Source: Sphingomonadales bacterium 28-55-16 (lineage in GTDB: Bacteria; Pseudomonadota; Alphaproteobacteria; Sphingomonadales; Sphingomonadaceae). Taken from it: a stretch of DNA of 64,000 nt. The notes under the pieces were generated by a model. It ran no database searches and had not been told where the DNA came from. It saw nothing but the letters and a program-made list of their open reading frames with translations. The translations under genes were made by a program, and so were the position numbers. Below are positions 16,425 through 24,593 of the stretch, piece after piece. Location: the NCBI GenBank assembly GCA_002278855.1, contig NCGG01000007.1, positions 45,859 to 109,858 of the forward strand. Direction: 5' to 3'. Each line of letters opens with the position of its first letter. The first letter of the stretch is position 1.

Positions 16425-18530
16425 TCAACGCGGTTCCGGCACGGGTCGTTCCGCGGGCGGCGCGGCTTGAACATTTGCCCCATCACGATCAAGCTTGATT
16501 TCAAGCGGTACACCGCCAACATCCGTATTCACGATTACGCCTTGGTCTTGATCAATCCGGACCTCGGCATCCCCGATATCGATGGGCAGCTCCTGCAAAT
16601 CAGGCAAGTCCAATGGTTCAATAGGGCCTTCGGGATCAGGGGACTTTCGGCTTTGCGGCGCGGCGGCTGGCGCAGCATTTCGAATAGATTGTGCCATGAA
16701 ATCGCGCCATATCCGCGCAGGCAGCCCACCGCCATTTACGCCGCGCAAAGGTGTATTGTCGTCATTGCCGATCCATACGCCCACAACCAAGTCACCTGCA
16801 AAACCGATAAACAGCGCATCGCGGCTGTCCTGGCTAGTGCCGGTTTTACCATATGCCGGAATGGACAAACGCGCCGCGCGCGCCGTACCCTTGTTGACCG
16901 TTGCCCCCAATAAATCGAGCAACATGCGGTGCATGCGCCCACTAAAGGCGCGTGGGCCGGAAAACAGCCATTCGATCCAGCCCTGCTCTTCGCGCTTAAA
17001 CGCATGGGGCTCGACCGGCCATTGATTGCTCGCCACCCCAGCATAAGCGGATGTCAGCTCAATCAATGTCACGCCGGAACTGCCAAGCGCAAGGCTTGGA
17101 TCCAGCGTCAACGGGCTCCGTATGCCGAGGTCTTGCGCTGCTTGCTCGACTTCTTGGCCGCCTACTTTTTGATAAAGCCGCACCGCTGCAACATTGCTCG
17201 ACTGGGCAAATGCCTGCTCAAGTGTGATATCCCCGCGATAGCGTTGCCCCGAATTTTTGGGACGATACGCACCTTCGTTGATAGGCGTATCCGCAATCAT
17301 GGACTGCGGGGTCATCCCGGAACGTAAAGCCGCCAAATAGACAAATAATTTGAACGTAGACCCCGGTTGCCGCTTTGCCTGCGTCGCGCGGTTGAAAGCA
17401 GAATCCTTATAGCTTTTGCCCCCGACCATCGCGACAACTTCGCCATTGGGACGCATAGCAACCAACGCGATTTGCGCACTGCCGACGCCAGAGCGCGCCA
17501 CCACCTTGCGCGCAATATTTTGCAAGCGCGCATCAAGGGTTGTGGTCATCTGCACGTCGGCATAGCCGCTTTCAGTCAGCAACCGTGCTTGCGGGATTGC
17601 CCAGTCGGCAAAATAGGTGCCCGTGGGTAAAGTCTCGCGTACACGCACGTCCAGCCGCGCCACAGGGGTGGCATCGGCCTTGGCTTGGCTGATAGCCTTA
17701 TTGGCGACCATTGCCCTTAGAACGAGCTTAGCGCGCTTTGCAGCGCGTTCCGGGTTCTTGGTCGGGGCCAAGCGCGATGGCGCTTGCACAAGGCCTGCCA
17801 GCATGGCCGATTGGCTCAATGTCAAACGCTCCGGCTGGCGGTAGAAATAATGTAAGGATGCGGCGCGCAGGCCGTATACATTGTCGCCAAAATAGACGTT
17901 GGATAAATAGCGCCCTAGGATTTCATCCTTCGTCAACCGTCCTTCGAGCCAGAAGGCAATGAGCATCTCCCGCGCCTTTCGCGTGAGGTTTCGCTCCGGT
18001 GTCAGAAACGTAAATTTTGCAAGCTGCTGGGTAATCGTGCTTCCACCCTGCGTCATACCGCTGCCAAAAGCATTCGACCAAGCGGCGCGGGCAAGTCCGC
18101 GCGGGTCAATACCAAAGTGCGAATAAAAACGCCGGTCCTCAATCGAGAGAAAAGCCTGGACAACATGCGGTGGTAATTTGCTAACATCGACAGGCTTATC
18201 GACGATCGCACCGTTGCGTGCGATTGGCGTGCCGTCGGACGCCAATAACGTAATGCGTGGCGGTGCAATAGGCTGAAGCGATTTCGACAATGGCGCGGTA
18301 ATAGCAAGCCACAGCAGTAAAAGCATGAACACAGCGGCACATGCAGCGATTGTCCGGCCAAACCACCACCAGCGTGTTTTGCCCAGAAATAGATGTTTGC
18401 CGGCCGCAGGCGTCGCATTGTTCCATGGCTGCGGATCGTCGGGAAAACGTTGCGCGTAGCTCTCATCGAAAGCGGCAAGCCGACTGTCGATATCCACATT
18501 TTGGTTAGAAGAGGAGCGCCAAAAGAGCAT
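16425..18530 (-). CDS. Bifunctional penicillin-binding protein 1A family (glycosyltransferase and transpeptidase)
   Basis: Class A PBPs polymerise glycan strands and cross-link them on the outer face of the inner membrane. The 701-residue protein has a membrane anchor (about 77-97), a GT51 domain with SIEDRRFYSHFGID and GGSTITQQLAKFTF, and a transpeptidase domain with the Ser-x-x-Lys nucleophile in QPGSTFKLF, the SSN motif (AQSSNVAA) and KTGTSQ. The C-terminal tail is proline-rich and acidic. Length and motif order fit the PBP1a/1c group. It leads a leftward run with the protease, binding protein and DUF4112 gene. Confidence 0.93.
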   Translation of the reverse strand: MLFWRSSSNQNVDIDSRLAAFDESYAQRFPDDPQPWNNATPAAGKHLFLGKTRWWWFGRTIAACAAVFMLLLLWLAITAPLSKSLQPIAPPRITLLASDGTPIARNGAIVDKPVDVSKLPPHVVQAFLSIEDRRFYSHFGIDPRGLARAAWSNAFGSGMTQGGSTITQQLAKFTFLTPERNLTRKAREMLIAFWLEGRLTKDEILGRYLSNVYFGDNVYGLRAASLHYFYRQPERLTLSQSAMLAGLVQAPSRLAPTKNPERAAKRAKLVLRAMVANKAISQAKADATPVARLDVRVRETLPTGTYFADWAIPQARLLTESGYADVQMTTTLDARLQNIARKVVARSGVGSAQIALVAMRPNGEVVAMVGGKSYKDSAFNRATQAKRQPGSTFKLFVYLAALRSGMTPQSMIADTPINEGAYRPKNSGQRYRGDITLEQAFAQSSNVAAVRLYQKVGGQEVEQAAQDLGIRSPLTLDPSLALGSSGVTLIELTSAYAGVASNQWPVEPHAFKREEQGWIEWLFSGPRAFSGRMHRMLLDLLGATVNKGTARAARLSIPAYGKTGTSQDSRDALFIGFAGDLVVGVWIGNDDNTPLRGVNGGGLPARIWRDFMAQSIRNAAPAAAPQSRKSPDPEGPIEPLDLPDLQELPIDIGDAEVRIDQDQGVIVNTDVGGVPLEIKLDRDGANVQAAPPAERPVPEPR

Positions 18531-18542
18531 TGGATGGCTGTA

Positions 18543-18556
18543 TTATATCGATATAA
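18543..18556. repeat. Perfect 14-base palindrome upstream of the PBP1 gene
   Basis: TTATATCGATATAA is its own reverse complement and lies 12 bases before the PBP1 start codon. It could be an operator or simply AT-rich promoter DNA. Confidence 0.35.
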
Positions 18557-18633
18557 CGGTGAAGGCGAGTATATATTTGCGATTGTGCGTTAACGGTGGG
18601 TGAAGCAAGTACAAAATATTTGCTTTGGTCCGG

Positions 18634-19491
18634 TTACAGCCCACCTGCATCCAACCAATATTGCCCAAATTCCGTATCGAGAGTGACGGGATTAAATTTG
18701 TCTAGGCCCGATCCCGGATAAAATGTCATTTCACCGAATAAGGGCTTTCCTCCGATTTCATAAAAATCGCAGCGAACGAAATCAAACCCGTGTGCAAGCG
18801 TTTCAGCGGCATTTAGCATTTCGCATAGCGATTGCGGCGGAGCTGGGTCTGCATCGCGCGTCGCGGCTGACACGCGGGTCCAGTTGCGGTCGAACACGAT
18901 CCAGCGATGTCCTCTTTCGCGTTCAAGGTGCACTTGAACATGCGTAGCGACGCCACCGAACACAAAAATTTTATAGTCGATAGGCAACTGCCCATTTTCA
19001 CCGATAAAGGGTTCAACCAAAATACCGCGCGGTATCTGAGCATAAAGCCATTCATCGAGCCACCGACCATATGCCTTATGTCGCCACGGATCGGTTTGTG
19101 CGCGCAACGCGTTCCAGTCGACGTCGCTGTCCCGGATGTAAATGTTTTGATTGCAACCATGGCGCGGCTTTATGACAAACGGATGGGACCAAACGGGCTG
19201 CGCCGGTAACACAGCGCCATGCCAAATGGTCGGAATAACCCATGCAGCCCCAAGCGCGTCCGCTGCATGCGCCTTGGCCGTGACCTTGTCGGCAAGCGTC
19301 ACCATCCGCATGTCGCGGTTTTGCAACTTGCGCCGCTGGACCAGTTCATTGAACGTCGTTGGCGCATCCAGATTAATCCATTTTTGGTGCCGCACCAAAT
19401 AACATAATCTGATGCGGAGCCTTGCCAATGCCCCTGCATTTTTATCACGCAAAAGGCGCCGATTGGTGTGCACTAAGCCAGCGTCGGTCAA
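18634..19491 (-). CDS. TupA-like ATP-grasp protein
   Basis: This protein of about 285 residues matches the TupA-like ATP-grasp group, often found with capsule or exopolysaccharide genes. It has the N-terminal WINLDAPTTFNELVQRRKL and the segment TLADKVTAKAHAADALGAAWVIPTIW, an ATP-grasp Lys in PFVIKPRHGCNQN, a second in GILVEPFIGENG, and the acidic metal-binding end FDFVRCDFYEI...GEMTFYPGSGL. The substrate is unknown. The frame starts with a TTG at 19491 without a convincing ribosome site; GTG at 19473 is an alternative. No polysaccharide genes are adjacent, which is unusual for this family. Confidence 0.75.
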   Translation of the reverse strand: MTDAGLVHTNRRLLRDKNAGALARLRIRLCYLVRHQKWINLDAPTTFNELVQRRKLQNRDMRMVTLADKVTAKAHAADALGAAWVIPTIWHGAVLPAQPVWSHPFVIKPRHGCNQNIYIRDSDVDWNALRAQTDPWRHKAYGRWLDEWLYAQIPRGILVEPFIGENGQLPIDYKIFVFGGVATHVQVHLERERGHRWIVFDRNWTRVSAATRDADPAPPQSLCEMLNAAETLAHGFDFVRCDFYEIGGKPLFGEMTFYPGSGLDKFNPVTLDTEFGQYWLDAGGL

Positions 19492-19605
19492 GCGACAGGA
19501 TCAATTTCGTGGGGGTTAGGCAATGCATATTGTCGCCTGCCTTGTTGCGGATGCACATCAACTAAGCCAGCAAGTTGCACCATATCCGTTGCTGCACAGA
19601 CCGAC

Positions 19606-20598
19606 TTAGGCTCTACCCAAATCGCCCTTACCCAATGTGGCGCTGGCCATTTCAAGCATACGATCGAGGCTCTTTTTGGCTGCCAAGCGTACATTTTCGT
19701 CCATTTCAATTTGCGGCTGGAGATCACGCAAGGCGAGATACAGTTTTTCCATCGTGTTCAGCGCCATATAGGGACAGATGTTGCAGGCGCAATTTCCGTC
19801 CGCTCCGGGTGCGCCGATAAAGGTTTTGGTGGGTTCGGCCTTTTCCATTTGATGGATGATGTGCGGCTCGGTGGCGACGATCAGGGTGTCGCCCTCCATC
19901 ATTTGGGCATATTGCAGGATGCCGCTTGTGCTGCCCACATAATCCGAATGGTCGATAATATGCGGTGGGCATTCGGGGTGGGCAGCGACCGGAACACCGG
20001 GATATTGCGCTTTAAGTTTCAAAAGCTCAGTTTCCGAAAATGCCTCATGCACGATGCACACGCCCGGCCATAACAACATTTCGCGGTTAAACTTGCGGCT
20101 GAGATAGCCACCGAGATGGCGGTCAGGTCCGAAAATGATTTTTTGCTCTGGCGGGATTTGGCTCAGGATTGTCTCAGCGCTGCTGCTGGTCACGATAATG
20201 TCGGACAACGCCTTCACTTCAGCCGAACAATTGATATATGTCAGCGCGATATGATCAGGGTGCGCTGCACGAAACGCTTTGAATTTCCCCGGCGGGCAGG
20301 CATCCTCCAATGAACAACCAGCGGCCATATCAGGCAGAATGACGGTTTTTTGTGGACTTAGAATCTTGGCAGTTTCCGCCATGAACTTCACGCCGCAAAA
20401 CGCAATGACGTCAGCGTCCGTTTCTGCTGCGCGCTTGCTCAATTCAAGGCTGTCGCCGACAAAGTCGGCGAGATCCTGTATCTCTGGCTTTTGATAATAA
20501 TGCGCAAGTATGACGGCGTTGCGTTCTTTTTTCAGCCGCGTAATCTCGGCGAGCAAATCGACGCCTTGCAGATTTTCGCGGGCGGTGGGAGCGTTCAT
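19606..20598 (-). CDS. nadA: Quinolinate synthase
   Basis: NadA condenses iminoaspartate with dihydroxyacetone phosphate to quinolinate using a [4Fe-4S] cluster. The 330-residue protein has LAHYYQKPEIQDLADFVGDSL, CGVKFMAETAKIL, YINCSAEVKA (Cys124), AHPECP (Cys210) and CACNICPYMALN (Cys275). These three cysteines are the expected cluster ligands. AAAGG precedes the ATG. No nadB is present, so the source of iminoaspartate (NadB or an aspartate dehydrogenase) lies elsewhere. Confidence 0.96.
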   Translation of the reverse strand: MNAPTARENLQGVDLLAEITRLKKERNAVILAHYYQKPEIQDLADFVGDSLELSKRAAETDADVIAFCGVKFMAETAKILSPQKTVILPDMAAGCSLEDACPPGKFKAFRAAHPDHIALTYINCSAEVKALSDIIVTSSSAETILSQIPPEQKIIFGPDRHLGGYLSRKFNREMLLWPGVCIVHEAFSETELLKLKAQYPGVPVAAHPECPPHIIDHSDYVGSTSGILQYAQMMEGDTLIVATEPHIIHQMEKAEPTKTFIGAPGADGNCACNICPYMALNTMEKLYLALRDLQPQIEMDENVRLAAKKSLDRMLEMASATLGKGDLGRA

Positions 20599-20771
20599 GC
20601 TTTCATACCTTTGCCATGCCGACCATATTTCGACAGCTGAGTTGAGTGCCTATGTGGTCGATTTGGCGCCGCGAAACAAGATCGGCCGCGCAGGTTTTGC
20701 CTGATTTTTGGCAGCGTATGACAATTTTCTCCAGCGAAGTGCGTTTATACCGTGCAAACAAGCGCAAGCGG

Positions 20772-21698
20772 TTAAACGGGCTTCACGTTTTCCGCGATCA
20801 TATACCACCCATCGCCCTGCGCCGCCACGCGACCCTGATTTTGCAAATCAATCAAATGCGCAAGTACAGAGCGTCCTGCTGCGCCAATTAAGCGTGGGTC
20901 TAACCCCTTATACATTGCCGCTACCATGTTGGGCACATGCCCCTCGCCTGCCTCAAGCAACGTCACAATCTGCCGCTCGCGTTGCCGACGGTGGCCAATC
21001 ATACCGCGCACAAGCTGGCGTGGATTTGCTACGGCGGGACCATGGGCGGGGTAATAAATCCGGTCGTCGCGCTCGTACAACTTCTGCAGGCTCGCCAGAT
21101 AATCACTCATGTCGCCATCGGGTGGGCTCACAACGCTCGTCGACCATTTCATAACATGGTCGCCTGTGAAAAGCGCCCCGCTCTCCTGCAATGCAAAGCA
21201 CAAATGATTGCTGGTGTGCCCGGGCGTTGCGACCGCTTCCAATGTCCAGCCATCGCCTGAGATAATCTCCCCATCTATCAGGATGCGGTCAGGGCGATAA
21301 TCAGGATCAAAGGCACTGTCCGCCCGCGGTCCGTCGTCGCGCAGCACCAGAGGCGCGCAGCCAATAATTGGCGCGCCCGTTGCTGCTTTCAACGGCGCCG
21401 CGGCTGGCGAATGGTCGCGGTGCGTGTGTGTGCACAGGATGGCGGTTACCTTGGCATCGCCAACAGCTTGCAAAATCGCCTCAACATGGCCCTCGCCACG
21501 AATGTCGGCGGGGTCACCCATGCTCTGCCCGCTTCCCACCGGGCCAGGATCAATTACAGCAACGTCATTACCATTCCCGACAAGCCATGTTTGCGTCCCC
21601 GTATAGGTGTAAGGCGATGCATTAGGCGCAAGCACACGACGCACGAGCGCTTCATGCTGTTCGGTTTCGCCTGCTTTGATCGTGTCTGGCCAATTCAT
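20772..21698 (-). CDS. Metallo-beta-lactamase-fold hydrolase (LACTB2-like)
   Basis: The protein has an N-terminal segment ending in WLVGNGNDVAVIDPGP, the metal-binding motif CTHTHRDHSPAAAP, then TPGHTSNHLCFAL, the GDHVM motif and a PAHGPAV ligand site. A winged-helix-like C-terminal domain (about the last 70 residues) fits the LACTB2/glyoxalase-II-related group, whose members act as RNA endonucleases or thioesterases. The substrate here is unknown. Three starts are possible (21758, 21716, 21698), all without a clear ribosome site; I chose the ATG at 21698 (MNWPDTIKAG), giving 308 residues. Confidence 0.82.
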   Translation of the reverse strand: MNWPDTIKAGETEQHEALVRRVLAPNASPYTYTGTQTWLVGNGNDVAVIDPGPVGSGQSMGDPADIRGEGHVEAILQAVGDAKVTAILCTHTHRDHSPAAAPLKAATGAPIIGCAPLVLRDDGPRADSAFDPDYRPDRILIDGEIISGDGWTLEAVATPGHTSNHLCFALQESGALFTGDHVMKWSTSVVSPPDGDMSDYLASLQKLYERDDRIYYPAHGPAVANPRQLVRGMIGHRRQRERQIVTLLEAGEGHVPNMVAAMYKGLDPRLIGAAGRSVLAHLIDLQNQGRVAAQGDGWYMIAENVKPV

Positions 21699-21928
21699 CC
21701 ACGCGATATGGCGCATATTCGACAAAAGAAAAAGGGGGCGTACGTGCAGAGTATGCAAGATTGTGGACCACCCCGCTGCCAGACCCTTGCTGCAGGCCAG
21801 ACAGGCACTGCTGTCAGATTGTCAAAGCAGAGCTGGCATAAATGCTTAATACCCATCCAGCCTGCCCTGCGTGGTTCGCGAATGGTATTACACCAACCAC
21901 GCGTGCATTCTTCGATGAACATTTCACA

Positions 21929-21965
21929 AAAAAGGCCGGAATCCAATATGGATCCCGGCCTTTTT
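21929..21965 (-). terminator. Rho-independent terminator of the TonB receptor gene
   Basis: AAAAAGGCCGGAATCC (21929-21944) pairs with GGATCCCGGCCTTTTT (21950-21965) with one mismatch and a 5-base loop. The arms end in A and T runs, so it can work on both strands. It lies 24 bases after the TonB receptor stop on the minus strand. Confidence 0.88.
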
Positions 21966-21988
21966 ATACACCCGTGAAGGGTTCAGAA

Positions 21989-24379
21989 TTATTTCGCGCC
22001 GAAGTTGATCTTCGCGGTTACGCCGAAATAACGATCGGCTTCACGCGGAATGATGTAACGGTACGAACCGCCGGGGCCGCCTGAAACAATCGACGATGCA
22101 AAGCTCTTGTCGAACAGGTTTTTCACCTGAAACGCGACGCGCCAGCCGTCATTTTGATCAACCAGAGCGGCGGACAAATCGACAGTGGCATAGCCATCCA
22201 CGGTCGAGCCGAGACGCACAGCTGGATTCGGACTCAATTCGTAGATTTGGTCTGACTGCATCGCGATCTGGCTTCCCAGTTCGATATTGGCGAAACCGGA
22301 AGTCTCGATTTCATATTGCGCGCCAAGCGACATTTTCCATTTCGGCGCATTTGCCAGTGGGGTACCCTTGGCAATCAACTGTGTTGAGTCCGCACCGGGT
22401 GGCAAGCGGAAATCTTCGACCTGCGCCTTGTTATATGCAACGCCGCCCGAAAGGGTGAAGTTACGCGCCGGCGTGGCAACAAAATCAAGTTCGAAGCCTT
22501 TGGTCGATACCGAGCCCGCATTGGTGAGGCGCGTCGTCCGCACACCAGCAACGAAGTCAGGGCTGTTTGCTTGATAGTTGTTATATTTCGCATAATATGC
22601 CGCGAGGTTAACAATCAGATCGCCGTCCAAGAACGTGTTCTTGAGGCCAACTTCGTAAGCGTTCACCGTTTCTGGCGCGATAACACCGGCCCCTACAGTG
22701 GTGAGATTGTAGAAGATGTTATAGGCGGGGCCTTTATAGCCACGTGTGTAGCTTGCATAAGCCATATTGTTTGCAGTTAGATCTGCTTGGACAGCGACCT
22801 TACCCGAAAGATTATTGTTGCTCGTGCTGGTTGTAAACGGAACGCCATTTGAAGTGCCCGCGACAAAACCCGTTGCTGGCAGCGTGGCAACTAAACCATT
22901 ATTGTATACGCCAGCGTCAAAGTTTCCTTGAACGCCCGCACCCGACAAGGTCGTGCGGCGGATGTGGTTCACATCCAATGTGTCGTGCGTGTACCGCAGA
23001 CCGCCAATCAAGCGCAGACTGTCGGACAGGTTCAGGGTTGTCTGGCCAAATACCGAGACATTCTTGAACGTAGAACCAAAGTCGGCGGTGCCAGCAGGGG
23101 TCGTGATGGTCGACACCCCGGAGGCCGTTGAGCAAGGCACGAGCCCTGGGACAACAGCGGCAAGCGTCGAAGCCGAGCAGGTGATTACGTTGCGCGTGAA
23201 CGTTCGGTCAGACTCGGCTTTCGAATAATATGCCCCAACGACATATTCGAGAAACTGACCCGTAGGCGATGCAATTCGTAATTCTTGGCTGAAAGTATTG
23301 GATGTTTGCGGTCCGTTGTCGTGCAGTTGGTTAAGACCAACATAGGGCTGATCGAGCCAATCACCGTCGCGGATTTCTGTGTTATCCCAACCGCGATAGC
23401 TGGTGATCGAAGTCAGGCTATGTTCACCCAATGCGATGTCGGCCTGCAGCGAAATACCCCAGCTTTCTTCTTTGGTTGTGGTGACGAGGTTCTGCCGGAT
23501 ATTGCGTGAATCGGCGCCGATGAAGCCAGTGTTAGCCAGCGCTAGCGCCGCGGCATTGGTGGGCGTCGTGCCAATGATTTCAGCGCAGCAATCGTCATTG
23601 GCCTTGCGATAGTCGCCGCGCAACGTCAGCAAGACATTCTCGCCAACGTCCGCCTCAATCGCACCACGAAAGCCATAATGTTCGTAGCCATTGACCTTAT
23701 CACCTGTGATCAAATTGTTGACGTTGCCGTCATAGTTTCCGTAAAATCCAGTGAAGCGCGAACGGACATTGGCTGCCAACGGAATGTTCACCGTTGCCCG
23801 GCCACGATATTCAGATTCCGTAAAATAAGAACCTTCGACAGTTGCGCCAAAGTCTGCGCTAGGGCGCTTGGTCACGATGCTCACCACACCCGCAGACGCG
23901 TTCTTACCAAATAATGTACCCTGCGGTCCGCGCAGCACTTCGATACGTTCTACGTCGAACAGATCGGTAAAACCCTCGCCGGCGCGGCTTAGGACTACGC
24001 CATCAAGTACGGCAGCGACCGAAGGTTCGGCAGCGATCGAAAAGTTGATTGTACCAACGCCGCGCAGGAACAATGCCTGGTTGAGCGAAGTGCCCGATTT
24101 GCGGAAGTTGAGGCTTGGCACCAGATACTGGGCATTCTCAAGCGTGATACCGCCATTGTTGGCAACAGCTTCGCCGCCAATTACGGAAACGGCCAGCGGA
24201 ATATCTTGCAGACGCTCTTCGCGCTTTTGCGCGGTCACGATGATTTCAGCATTGGCCGAATCGTCATCGGCAGGTGCATTCTGCGCCATTGCAGGCACGC
24301 TGCTGCCGGCCATGATCGCGGCGCTCGCGAACAATGAAGCACGGATGATTTTGTTATTCATAGAACTGATATTAAGCAT
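21989..24379 (-). CDS. TonB-dependent outer-membrane receptor (sulfoquinovoside locus)
   Basis: TonB-dependent receptors import scarce or bulky solutes across the outer membrane. The 796-residue protein has a signal peptide (cleaved around PAMAQ, residue 32), then EIIVTAQKREERLQDIPLAVSVI leading into the plug domain (in short form LRGVGTINFS and VLRGPQGTLFGKNASAG), then a beta-barrel rich in aromatic alternation to YFGVTAKINFGAK. A GGGAGG site lies 7 bases before the ATG. It is divergent from the GH31, LacI, aldo/keto reductase and monooxygenase operon. This makes sulfoquinovosyl glycerol or similar glycosides the likely cargo, by position only. Confidence 0.9.
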   Translation of the reverse strand: MLNISSMNNKIIRASLFASAAIMAGSSVPAMAQNAPADDDSANAEIIVTAQKREERLQDIPLAVSVIGGEAVANNGGITLENAQYLVPSLNFRKSGTSLNQALFLRGVGTINFSIAAEPSVAAVLDGVVLSRAGEGFTDLFDVERIEVLRGPQGTLFGKNASAGVVSIVTKRPSADFGATVEGSYFTESEYRGRATVNIPLAANVRSRFTGFYGNYDGNVNNLITGDKVNGYEHYGFRGAIEADVGENVLLTLRGDYRKANDDCCAEIIGTTPTNAAALALANTGFIGADSRNIRQNLVTTTKEESWGISLQADIALGEHSLTSITSYRGWDNTEIRDGDWLDQPYVGLNQLHDNGPQTSNTFSQELRIASPTGQFLEYVVGAYYSKAESDRTFTRNVITCSASTLAAVVPGLVPCSTASGVSTITTPAGTADFGSTFKNVSVFGQTTLNLSDSLRLIGGLRYTHDTLDVNHIRRTTLSGAGVQGNFDAGVYNNGLVATLPATGFVAGTSNGVPFTTSTSNNNLSGKVAVQADLTANNMAYASYTRGYKGPAYNIFYNLTTVGAGVIAPETVNAYEVGLKNTFLDGDLIVNLAAYYAKYNNYQANSPDFVAGVRTTRLTNAGSVSTKGFELDFVATPARNFTLSGGVAYNKAQVEDFRLPPGADSTQLIAKGTPLANAPKWKMSLGAQYEIETSGFANIELGSQIAMQSDQIYELSPNPAVRLGSTVDGYATVDLSAALVDQNDGWRVAFQVKNLFDKSFASSIVSGGPGGSYRYIIPREADRYFGVTAKINFGAK

Positions 24380-24421
24380 GATGAGCCTCCCTTAAATCTG
24401 GCTATCCACTTCTCAACCATT

Positions 24422-24443
24422 TTGCTTGAGTTTAATCAAGCAA
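24422..24443. promoter_or_regulatory. Candidate LacI-type operator in the divergent promoter
   Basis: TTGCTTGA (24422-24429) and TCAAGCAA (24436-24443) form a perfect 8-bp inverted repeat with a 6-base spacer, 43 bases upstream of the TonB receptor ATG. A smaller palindrome, TGGTTACCA, follows at 24482-24490. The gap 24380-24593 lies between the receptor and the operon that contains a LacI regulator. It is therefore the obvious place for its operator, but binding is inferred. Confidence 0.5.
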
Positions 24444-24593
24444 CAAAAGCTATGGTGGCATATTCCAGTATTGTGGAGCGATGGTTACCAGATTGACTAA
24501 ATATGTCTAGCGGTGTCATATAGGGACGATTTTTGGACGGCCACTGTTGCAATGTTGCCATAGTGTTGTCGGACGGACCGAGAGGGGCGATAA

